39,119 nucleotides of DNA from UBA4656 sp002405525 (GTDB taxonomy: Bacteria; Pseudomonadota; Gammaproteobacteria; Xanthomonadales; Ahniellaceae), in contig DAIMGT010000035.1 of the NCBI GenBank assembly GCA_036723735.1, positions 1-39,119 on the forward strand. Direction: 5' to 3'. The stretch's first letter is position 1. Every line of letters starts with the position of its first letter. The notes below the pieces were generated by a model. It did not search any database. It was not told where the DNA came from and was given only the letters and a program-made list of their open reading frames with translations. Below are positions 32,079-39,119 of the stretch, one piece after another. Position numbers and translations under genes: made by a program.

Positions 32079-35000
32079 TCACCCGCGCTTCAAGGGAAAC
32101 TCCCGCACCTCGCCCTTGTTCTCCGCCGCCGCTTTGCGGTCCAGCATGAACTTGAACAGTCGCTCGCTGTCGATCGGCTTCGACACGAAGTGGCCCTGCA
32201 CCTCGTCGCAGCGCTGGTCGCGCAGGTAGTCGAGCTGCTCCTGGGTCTCCACGCCTTCCGCCACCACGTCGAGGCCGAGCGAGTGAGCCATGGTGATGAT
32301 GGTCGCGGTGATCGCCTCGTCGTCCGGATCGGTGGTGATGTCGCCCACGAATTCCTTGTCGATCTTGAGGGTGTCGATCGGCAAGCGCTTGAGGTATGCC
32401 AGCGAGGAGTAGCCGGTGCCGAAGTCGTCGATCGCGACGTTGACGCCGAGCGACTTGATCTGGGTGAGCGTCGAGATCGACTGTTCAGCGTTCGCCATGA
32501 CGATGCTTTCGGTCAATTCGAGTTCCAGTCGGTGGGCGGGCACACGACAGTCCTCCAGGATCTGCTGCAGCTTGGTGTACAGCTCCCCGCGCAGCAGCTG
32601 CAGCATCGACACGTTGACCGCAACGGTGGTGGCGTTCAGGCCCGCCTTCATCCATCGCTGCACCTGCATGCACGCTTCGCGGATCACCCATTCTCCGATC
32701 GGGACGATGAGGCCGGTTTCCTCGGCGATCGGAATGAAGGTGACCGGGGAGACCTGGCCCAGCTCCGGATTGCGCCAGCGCAGCAGGGCCTCGACGCCGG
32801 TGATGCGGCCGTCGACCAGCGACATCTTGGGCTGATAGACCAAGGACAATTCGCCGCGCTCGGCCGCCTTGTGCAGGTGCGCGCTCATGCTGGCGCGCAG
32901 TCGCGCCTGAGCGTCCATCGCCTCGGTGTAGGTCTGCCATGTGTTGCGCCCTTTCTCCTTGGCCTGGTACATCGCGGTGTCCGCGAACTTCAGCAGGTCG
33001 GTCGGCACCTGCCCGTGGTCCGGGTAGATGCTGATGCCGATCGACGGCGAGATCACCACCTCGGTGCGGCCGTCGATGTCCAGCGGGGCGACGAACGCGC
33101 TCAGCAGTTTGCCCGCCACCCGCTCGGCCTGCGGCGTATCGACGAGGTCTTCCACAACCACCGTGAACTCGTCGCCGCCGAGTCGCGCCACCGTGTCGGA
33201 GTCGCGAACCGTGGCCTGGATTCGCGCAGCTGCCGCCTTGAGCAGGCGGTCGCCCGCAGAGTGGCCCATCGAGTCGTTGACGTGCTTGAAGCGGTCGAGG
33301 TCGAGGAACAGCACCGCCACCTTCGATCCATGCCGGCGCGCGCGGATCATCGCGTGCGAAAGCCTCTCCCCGAGCAGCGTGCGGTTGGGCAGGCCGGTCA
33401 GGGTGTCGTAGTTCGCCAGGTAGCGCAGTTCCTGCTCGGCGCGCTTGCGGTCCGTGATGTCGGTCAGCACCGCCACCCAGTGGGTGCGCTGGCCGGTGTC
33501 GTCGAGGACTTCGGACAGTTCGAGCCAGCAGAGGAATTCCTCGCCGTCCTTGCGCCGTTGCCACAGCTCGCCGCTCCAGCGGCCGTTCTGCGCCACCGCG
33601 CGCCGCAGCGCATTGTGGAAGTCGTCGCTGTGCTGCCCGCAATCGAGCGTCGAGCTCTCCTTGCCCACCACCTCGGACTCGGAAAAGCCGGTGATGCGGG
33701 TGAACGCGGCATTGATCGAAACAAACCGGAAATCCAGGCCGGTCACCGCGACCGCCTCGGCCATGCTGCGGATCACCTGCTCGGCAATGCGCCGATCGCG
33801 CTCCGCAGCCCGCGTGCGGGTGACGTCGCGCGCGGTGCCGGCAACGCGCAGCGGGCGACCCTGGCGGTCGCGCTCCACGATCCGGCCGCGTGCACGGACC
33901 CAGACGTAGCTGCCATCGGCGGCTCTCACGCGGTGTTCGGACTCGAGCGAGTCGCGGCGTCCGCTGATGTGCTCCTGGAGTGCGCGTTCGACGCGCGCCC
34001 GGTCATCGGGATGCACAGCCTGAGTCCGCCAATCGTCGGCGCTGATCCGCTGTTCCGCCTCGAAGCCGAGCAGATGGTCGGCGCCGATGCGGAACATGAC
34101 GTTCTTGCGCAGGTCGTAATCCCAGAACTCGTCGCCGGAGCCCCAGATCGCGACCCGCAGCCGCTCTTCGCGTTCCTGCACCTCGCGCGCGTAGCGACGC
34201 TCGCGCGCCACCCGCAGCCGCCAGCCCCACACGGTCAGGCCGACCACACCCAGCGACAGCGCGGCGTACAGCAACTGCAGCGCCGGCGACATCCACCATG
34301 ATGGCTGCACGGCCACGCCAACCTGCGCCTCCTCGGTGCCGGGCAAGCCCTCACGGTTGCTGGCGCGCACGCGCAGCAGGTACTGGCCCGGGTCGAGGTT
34401 GGTGAAAATGATCTGGTTGCGCGGTCCCAGCGGGTACCACTGGTCGTCGAAGCCGTCCAGCCGGTACTCGATGCGATGACGGCCCGATGTGCCGAAGTCG
34501 AGCGCGGCGACGCTGAATGCGACGATGCGCTGTTCGTGCCTGAGCGTGACCGAATCGAAGCGGTCCGGGTCGAGGACCGGCCAGCGCTCGGCGCCGGCCT
34601 GCCACCCCGTGAAGGCCACCCGCGGGGCGCTGTCGCGATCGTCGAAGCGCCCGGGATGGAACAGATTGATCCCTTGCGGCCCGCCGAAGGCGAGCCACCC
34701 GTCGGCCAGCCCGGCCTGCACGCCGCCGGTGAATCCCGTGGCCTGGAGCCCGTCCTCCTGCGGATAGGTGGAGAAGCGGCCGGCAGCGCGGTCGAAACGC
34801 ACCACGCCGCGAGCGGTCGACAGCCACAGGGCGCCATCCGTATCCTCGAGGATTCCGGTCACAGCGGACGCGGGCAGGCCGTCGGAGGCGAGGAAGCGAG
34901 TGAAGCGTGCGCTGCTGTCGGTGATCTCCTCCAGCCGCCACAGGCCATTGTGGCTGCCGAACCACAGGCTGCCGTCGGCCGATTCGTGGATCGCATGCAC

Positions 35001-36656
35001 CAGATCGCCGGCCGGCGTGTCGCGGGCAGCGCCCGCGCGCGGCAGGCGGCGCATCCTGCCATCCTCGGGTTCGAACACGTTCAGGCCGTCGAGGGTGCCG
35101 GCCCAGACCCGGCCCCGGCGATCCTCGTGAAGCACCAGCACGCTGTCGTTCCACAAGCTGCCCGGATCGGCCGGTTCTTCGCGCCAGTTTGTCCACGATC
35201 CGTTGCTCGACCGGCGCGCGAGGCCCGCCCCCCGGCTGCCCACCCACAGGCTGCCGTCGCGGCCGCGCAGCAGCGCCTGCACCTCCAGGCCGGGCGGACC
35301 ATCCGTCCCGTGCGCGATCGGCAGCACCCGCTGCGCACGACGGGTCTGCGGCAGGTGGCGCAGCAGTCCGTGGTTGGTGCCCACCCAGATGCCGCCGGCG
35401 CCGTCGTGCGCGAGCGCGAGTACCTGCAGGACCGCTTGCGGCGCCAGTCCCGGAATTGCCGCGCGCAGCGCCGCGGCGTGCGAGTCGAAGCGGCGCGTAT
35501 CGAAGCGGTAGCGCTTGAGGCCGTCGCCTTCGGTGCCGACCCACAGCGATCCGTCGCGGTCCTCCAGCAGGCTGCGGACGCGGGTGGTCTCCGATGGGGG
35601 GCGACCCCCGTCTTCGTCGTAGAGGTAGCGGAATCTCGCTCCGGCAGGGTCGAAGCGCGTGACGCCGAACACGTCGCCGCCCAGCCACAGCAGGCCGGAG
35701 CGGTCGAGCACCAGGGTGCGCAACCAGTCCTCGGGCAGGCCGCCGGGGAGGCCTGCGGCCTGACGCAGGGCCTCGGTGGCGCCGGTTGCCGGGTCGAACG
35801 CCAGCAGCCCTCGACCATAGGTCACCAGCCACAGTCGGCCATCGGGCGCCTGGGCGATCGATCGCACGGGATGGGCCGGGTCCGGCGTCGCCCAGGCGCG
35901 GATCGCGCCGCCGTCAGGCCCGACGCGCCACAGGCCGCCCTCGTTGCCCACCCAGATCCTCGATTGCGCGTCCACGTGCAGCGATTGGGCCGTCGGCAGT
36001 TGCGCCGGTGCGATGCGTTCGACGGGCTGCCCCGAGGCGCCGATGCGATACAACCCCCGCGAGCCCGCGGCCCAGATCCGACCCTCGCCGTCGCGCGCGA
36101 TCGCTGTGGTCGCCGGCGCAGTGGCCGCGTCGCGCCGATACTGCAGGACATCCACCTGGACCCCGCCGGGACCGAGCCGCTCGATGCCGTGGGCCGAACC
36201 GACCCAGACGCCGCCGTCCGGGGCGCCGAGCAGGGCGCCGATCGGCCCGCGCCGGTCCGCGCGGTCGTCGACGGACACGAAACGCCCCGACGTGGCGTCG
36301 AACCAGGACACCGTGCCGCCGTCGCCGCCTACCCACAGCCGACCCGTGCCGTCCTCCGCCAGCGCGGTGGCGATGCTGTCCGGCAGGCTTTCCGGATCCT
36401 CCGGCGAATGCGCGAAAGCGAGTGCGGAAGCGCCGTCGAAGCGGCGCAGCCCGCCGTCACTGGCGATCCAGACGAAACCGATGCGGTCCTGCAGGATCGC
36501 ATGTACACGCCCCTGGTCGAGGCCTTCGGCGGCGCCGACGCGCTGGAAGTAGTACGCCCGCTCCGCCCCGCGCGCCGCGGTGCCCGGCAGCATGACGAGG
36601 CACAGGGCCGCGGCGGCCCACCGGGAACGGAAACAGTGGCGACCGTGGATGGTCAT
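32079..36656 (-). CDS. Membrane sensor with double beta-propeller, PAS, GGDEF and EAL domains
   Basis: A 1525-residue c-di-GMP signalling protein. A signal peptide is followed by fourteen propeller units of the Reg_prop type, each with a core like DGSLWVGTEGDGLKRY (about residues 40-670), enough for two seven-bladed propellers. Then come a Y_Y_Y domain (about 685-765, FDDQWYPLGPRNQIIF), one membrane helix (about 790-812), two PAS domains (about 832-945 and 962-1072), a GGDEF domain with intact RLGGDEF (about 1157-1163), and an EAL domain with VEALLRW, ELTESIVM, IDDFGTGYSSL, KIDKEFV and VAEGVET. Both catalytic domains look active. The periplasmic part is like hybrid two-component systems that sense carbohydrates, but the output here is c-di-GMP. 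It stands alone, with a likely -10 at 36694. Confidence 0.93.
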   Translation of the reverse strand: MTIHGRHCFRSRWAAAALCLVMLPGTAARGAERAYYFQRVGAAEGLDQGRVHAILQDRIGFVWIASDGGLRRFDGASALAFAHSPEDPESLPDSIATALAEDGTGRLWVGGDGGTVSWFDATSGRFVSVDDRADRRGPIGALLGAPDGGVWVGSAHGIERLGPGGVQVDVLQYRRDAATAPATTAIARDGEGRIWAAGSRGLYRIGASGQPVERIAPAQLPTAQSLHVDAQSRIWVGNEGGLWRVGPDGGAIRAWATPDPAHPVRSIAQAPDGRLWLVTYGRGLLAFDPATGATEALRQAAGLPGGLPEDWLRTLVLDRSGLLWLGGDVFGVTRFDPAGARFRYLYDEDGGRPPSETTRVRSLLEDRDGSLWVGTEGDGLKRYRFDTRRFDSHAAALRAAIPGLAPQAVLQVLALAHDGAGGIWVGTNHGLLRHLPQTRRAQRVLPIAHGTDGPPGLEVQALLRGRDGSLWVGSRGAGLARRSSNGSWTNWREEPADPGSLWNDSVLVLHEDRRGRVWAGTLDGLNVFEPEDGRMRRLPRAGAARDTPAGDLVHAIHESADGSLWFGSHNGLWRLEEITDSSARFTRFLASDGLPASAVTGILEDTDGALWLSTARGVVRFDRAAGRFSTYPQEDGLQATGFTGGVQAGLADGWLAFGGPQGINLFHPGRFDDRDSAPRVAFTGWQAGAERWPVLDPDRFDSVTLRHEQRIVAFSVAALDFGTSGRHRIEYRLDGFDDQWYPLGPRNQIIFTNLDPGQYLLRVRASNREGLPGTEEAQVGVAVQPSWWMSPALQLLYAALSLGVVGLTVWGWRLRVARERRYAREVQEREERLRVAIWGSGDEFWDYDLRKNVMFRIGADHLLGFEAEQRISADDWRTQAVHPDDRARVERALQEHISGRRDSLESEHRVRAADGSYVWVRARGRIVERDRQGRPLRVAGTARDVTRTRAAERDRRIAEQVIRSMAEAVAVTGLDFRFVSINAAFTRITGFSESEVVGKESSTLDCGQHSDDFHNALRRAVAQNGRWSGELWQRRKDGEEFLCWLELSEVLDDTGQRTHWVAVLTDITDRKRAEQELRYLANYDTLTGLPNRTLLGERLSHAMIRARRHGSKVAVLFLDLDRFKHVNDSMGHSAGDRLLKAAAARIQATVRDSDTVARLGGDEFTVVVEDLVDTPQAERVAGKLLSAFVAPLDIDGRTEVVISPSIGISIYPDHGQVPTDLLKFADTAMYQAKEKGRNTWQTYTEAMDAQARLRASMSAHLHKAAERGELSLVYQPKMSLVDGRITGVEALLRWRNPELGQVSPVTFIPIAEETGLIVPIGEWVIREACMQVQRWMKAGLNATTVAVNVSMLQLLRGELYTKLQQILEDCRVPAHRLELELTESIVMANAEQSISTLTQIKSLGVNVAIDDFGTGYSSLAYLKRLPIDTLKIDKEFVGDITTDPDDEAITATIITMAHSLGLDVVAEGVETQEQLDYLRDQRCDEVQGHFVSKPIDSERLFKFMLDRKAAAENKGEVREFPLKRG

Positions 36657-36693
36657 GGGCCCGACGGAAGATGCTCGCTGGTCGGTCCTCGCC

Positions 36694-36699
36694 AGCATA
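36694..36699 (-). promoter_or_regulatory. Putative -10 of the propeller-GGDEF-EAL gene
   Basis: TATGCT on the minus strand lies 37 bases before the start codon. It is identical to the -10 hexamers proposed for priA and 6S RNA. No -35 match is clear. Confidence 0.3.
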
Positions 36700-36734
36700 A
36701 CCCGTGCCGCGGCGCGGCCTGCCCGGGCTGGCGC

Positions 36735-36740
36735 TATGAT
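36735..36740 (+). promoter_or_regulatory. Putative -10 of ygfB, giving a leaderless transcript
   Basis: TATGAT (five of six consensus bases) within CGCTATGAT ends exactly six bases before the ygfB ATG at 36747. Transcription should then begin at or next to the A of the start codon. There is no Shine-Dalgarno and no clear -35. Confidence 0.45.
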
Positions 36741-36746
36741 TGCGGG

Positions 36747-37304
36747 ATGCGGGACGTGATCGACCACGAGCAGCTGGCCCACAGCCTGTCGCGGCTGCAA
36801 CTCGGCGTGGACGCCGCCGAACTGCACGGTTCGCTGGCAGGATTCCTGTGCGCGGGCGGCACGGCGCGGCCCGACTCCTGGCTCGGTGACCTCGCCCTGG
36901 ACGAGGCGGCCGAGGCGGTCGCCGGCAGCTCCGATCGGGGCCTGTTCCGCCGCATCTTCGAGTCGCTGGCCGCGGACCTCGCCGATCCTGACCTCGCCTT
37001 CACGCCGCTGCTGCCGGATGACGCGTCACCGATGCCGGAGCGCACCGCCGCGCTGGTTTCCTGGTGCCGCGGCTTCCTCGGCGGCATCGGCCTGTCGGGC
37101 ATCGACCTCAGCGGCGGGCTGGAGGGTGACCTTGGCGAAGTCCTCGGCGACTTCGGTCGCATCGCGGCGTCCGCGTTCAGCGAGGGCGACAGCGCCGAGG
37201 ACGACGAGGAAGCGTGGGCGGAAGTCGTCGAGTACGTGCGCGTCGGCGCGCTGTTGGTGCGCACCGAGCTGTCGCGCGCGCCGGGCGGCGCGACCCGGCA
37301 TTGA
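36747..37304 (+). CDS. ygfB: YgfB/UPF0149 family protein
   Basis: A 185-residue, all-helical acidic protein of the UPF0149 family. Features are the N-terminal LHGSLAGFLCAGG, the central LVSWCRGFLGGIGLSG and the C-terminal EVVEYVRVGALLV, all diagnostic for YgfB. In Pseudomonas aeruginosa YgfB influences an amidase gene and beta-lactam tolerance; elsewhere the role is unclear. The ATG at 36747 is the first sensible start; frame open upstream is the shadow of the signalling gene. The stop overlaps or nearly abuts possible pepP starts, and ygfB-pepP is a conserved pair in gammaproteobacteria. Confidence 0.92.
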   Translation: MRDVIDHEQLAHSLSRLQLGVDAAELHGSLAGFLCAGGTARPDSWLGDLALDEAAEAVAGSSDRGLFRRIFESLAADLADPDLAFTPLLPDDASPMPERTAALVSWCRGFLGGIGLSGIDLSGGLEGDLGEVLGDFGRIAASAFSEGDSAEDDEEAWAEVVEYVRVGALLVRTELSRAPGGATRH

Positions 37305-37336
37305 ACGGGCGCGCGCCGCCGGGCGGGCGATCCGGC

Positions 37337-38644
37337 GTGATTCCGCGCGCCGAATTCGCCCGCCGACGCCGACAATTGATGCGCATGATCGGTCGCGACG
37401 CGATCGCCATCGTGGCCGCCGCACCGGAGCGCGTCCGCAACAACGACGCGCACTATCCCTATCGTCAGGATTCTGACTTCCACTATCTCACCGGCTTCCC
37501 GGAGCCGGCGGCGGTGCTGGCCCTGATCCCGGGCCGCGGCCATGGCGAGGTCATCCTCTTCTGCCGCGAGCGCGACGCCGAGCGCGAGCGCTGGGATGGC
37601 CCGCGCGCCGGCACCGCCGGCGCAGTGGCGCGCTACGGCGCCGACGATGCGTTTCCGATCGAGGACATCGACGACATCCTGCCCGGCATGATCGAGGGCC
37701 GCGCGCGCGTCTACTATCACTTCGGGCGCGACACCGACTTCGACCTGAAGCTGATCGGCTGGGTCAACCGTGTGCGCGCCCGGGTTCGCGCCGGCGCGGT
37801 TCCGCCGCACGAGTTCGTGGCCCTCGGTCACCTGCTGCACGATCTGCGCCTGTTCAAGTCTCGCGCGGAACTGGGCACCATGCGGCGCAGCGCCAGGATC
37901 GCCGCCGCCGCCCACCTGCGCGCGATGCGCGCCGTGCGCCCCGGCATGAGCGAGGCCCAGGTGGAGGCCGAGCTGCTGCACGTCTTCCGCAGCCACCATG
38001 CGGTGCCGGCCTACGAGCCGATCGTCGGTGGCGGCGCGAATGCGTGCGTGCTGCACTATCGCGCCAACGACGCCACTCTGGCCGACGGCGACCTGCTGCT
38101 GGTCGACGCCGGCGCCGAGTTCCAGTGCTACGCGTCGGACATCACGCGCACCTACCCGGTCAATGGCCGATTCAATGAGGCCCAGCGCGCGCTCTACGAG
38201 GTGGTGCTGGACGCGCAGCACGCGGCGATCGCGAAGGCGCGCGCCGGCGAATCCTGGATCGCGCCGCACGAGGCTGCCGTGCGCGCCATCACCCGCGGCC
38301 TGCTGCGGCTCGGCCTGCTCAAGGGATCGCTGGAGTCGAACCTCAAGTCCGAGGCGTACAAGGCGTTCTACATGCACAAGACCGGGCACTGGCTCGGCCT
38401 CGACGTGCACGACGTCGGCGACTACCGCGTCGACGGCGACTACCGCGAGCTCGAGCCCGGCATGGTGATGACGATCGAACCCGGCCTCTACGTCGCGCCA
38501 GACGCGAAGGGCGTCGACAGGCGGTTTCGCGGCATCGGCATCCGGATCGAGGATGACGTGGTGGTCACCACCGGCGAGCCGGAGGTGATCACCTCCGACG
38601 TGCCGAAGGATGCGGACGAGATCGAACGCCTGATGGCGCGCTGA
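37337..38644 (+). CDS. pepP: Xaa-Pro aminopeptidase P
   Basis: PepP removes the first residue of peptides that have proline in second place. The 435-residue protein has the N-terminal creatinase-like domain (NNDAHYPYRQDSDFHYLTGF) and the pita-bread metallopeptidase domain with metal ligands in VDAGAEF (Asp, about 257), SDITRTYPVNG, the HKTGHWLGLDVHDVG His, MTIEPGLYV Glu and IRIEDDVV Glu. GTG at 37337 aligns with the E. coli N-terminus (PRAEFARRRRQLM). A TTG at 37301 that overlaps the ygfB stop (TTGA) is an alternative start with twelve extra residues and would mean direct coupling. Two catalytic manganese ions are expected from the family. Confidence 0.95.
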   Translation: MIPRAEFARRRRQLMRMIGRDAIAIVAAAPERVRNNDAHYPYRQDSDFHYLTGFPEPAAVLALIPGRGHGEVILFCRERDAERERWDGPRAGTAGAVARYGADDAFPIEDIDDILPGMIEGRARVYYHFGRDTDFDLKLIGWVNRVRARVRAGAVPPHEFVALGHLLHDLRLFKSRAELGTMRRSARIAAAAHLRAMRAVRPGMSEAQVEAELLHVFRSHHAVPAYEPIVGGGANACVLHYRANDATLADGDLLLVDAGAEFQCYASDITRTYPVNGRFNEAQRALYEVVLDAQHAAIAKARAGESWIAPHEAAVRAITRGLLRLGLLKGSLESNLKSEAYKAFYMHKTGHWLGLDVHDVGDYRVDGDYRELEPGMVMTIEPGLYVAPDAKGVDRRFRGIGIRIEDDVVVTTGEPEVITSDVPKDADEIERLMAR

Positions 38645-38830
38645 GCGCGGCTGCCGCCTGGCAGTCAGTCTGCAGGCCGGGGCCCTCGAGGTCGCGCCGT
38701 TGCAGGAGCGCGCCGTGCGCGCGACTGCTGCACCGGTGGCTTGCCGCGGGTTCGTTCGTGCGAGGTCTTGCTGTTGTCGCGCGCGACCAGGCGGTTTCCG
38801 ACCGCTGCCGCGCGCAGCGCCAGGCGCCGG

Positions 38831-38985
38831 TCAGCCGATGCGCCCCGCCAGCACGAACAGGGCCAGCACCACGCCCCACACCACCAGCACGCGCCAGGCC
38901 AGCGCCATCGCCTCCTGCAGTTCGGCGATCGGCCCGCGTGCGTCGTCGATGTAGTCATCGCCGACGTCGATGTCGGCATCCACCG
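38831..38985 (-). CDS. C-terminal part of a small membrane protein, start not determinable
   Basis: The minus strand encodes DADIDVGDDYIDDARGPIAE followed by a membrane helix MALAWRVLVVWGVVLALFVL and ends AGRIG-stop at 38831. This is a believable C-terminus with an acidic cytoplasmic stretch and one membrane anchor. Towards the right the frame enters proline-rich low-complexity sequence that is probably a sequencing artefact, so start and length are unknown. I do not recognise the family. The 186 bases between it and pepP hold no gene. Confidence 0.5.
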
Positions 38986-38987
38986 AG

Positions 38988-39119
<132 letters not shown>

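Noticed and set aside
34476..36746. Upstream extension of the ygfB frame across the signalling gene
   Set aside because: The protein-like part starts at the ATG at 36747; the extension is antisense to the propeller domain.

Overview
The window is about 39 kb of very GC-rich DNA with densely packed genes on both strands. Gene content and order point to a gammaproteobacterium of the Lysobacterales (Xanthomonadales) group. The main clues are the block rpiA / EVE protein / 5-formyl-THF cyclo-ligase / 6S RNA / zapA / ZapB-like gene, with ygfB and pepP close by, an RpoH sigma factor, and an ECF sigma factor operon with DUF3619-like and DUF3106 genes. The assignment is an inference; there is no rRNA in the window. 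Almost everything looks chromosomal, with no prophage, insertion sequence, CRISPR array or tRNA that I can recognise. Two stretches are poor sequence: around a run of Ns at 26541-26550, and G-rich low-complexity sequence from about 38988 to the right edge.

Layout. 197-2108 (minus): SGNH hydrolase behind an AlaA-type aminotransferase. 2418-3670 (plus): a 48-residue small protein coupled by a GTGA overlap to an RND-type adaptor lipoprotein with no pump beside it. 3703-4089 (minus): four-helix membrane protein. 4364-6717 (plus): rsgA and a QEGLA-motif metallopeptidase-like protein. 6718-7494: repeats and the remains of what may be an outer-membrane protein gene. 7495-9478: TerC-type membrane protein, then rpoH with an RpoE-type promoter and a terminator. 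9541-10915: repeats, a MazF-type toxin-antitoxin pair and a small membrane protein. 11053-13983: MATE pump and sterol-desaturase-type hydroxylase (minus), divergent from a TetR regulator with a perfect 25-bp operator. 14018-16192: priA, with DnaA boxes upstream.

16629-18472 (plus): ECF sigma factor operon of four overlapping genes. 18485-22985 (minus): TonB-dependent receptor, HATPase anti-sigma-type protein and TPR protein. 23363-28931 (plus): MFS-acyltransferase fusion, then a MacA-like adaptor, ABC ATPase and FtsX-type permease. 29097-31820 (minus): rpiA, EVE protein, 5-FCL, 6S RNA, zapA and a ZapB-like coiled coil. 32079-36656 (minus): a 1525-residue propeller-PAS-GGDEF-EAL protein. 36747-38644 (plus): ygfB and pepP.

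How the genes work together. Many neighbours share ATGA, GTGA or TGATG overlaps, so translational coupling is the main operon style. Envelope functions dominate: efflux adaptors, MATE and ABC exporters, a lysophospholipid-repair-like fusion, a TonB receptor, the ECF operon and the RpoE-type promoter of rpoH. Promoter-like sequences repeatedly show an extended -10 of the form (T/C)GCTA, and three genes have a -10 exactly six bases before the start codon, which suggests leaderless transcripts. A short GGGCCC-rich repeat family lies in several intergenic gaps.

I found no clearly new defence or mobile system. The best candidates for something undescribed are the ECF operon with its acidic 75-residue protein, the small-protein/orphan-adaptor pair, the double-propeller c-di-GMP protein, and the helical insert in the MacA-like adaptor.
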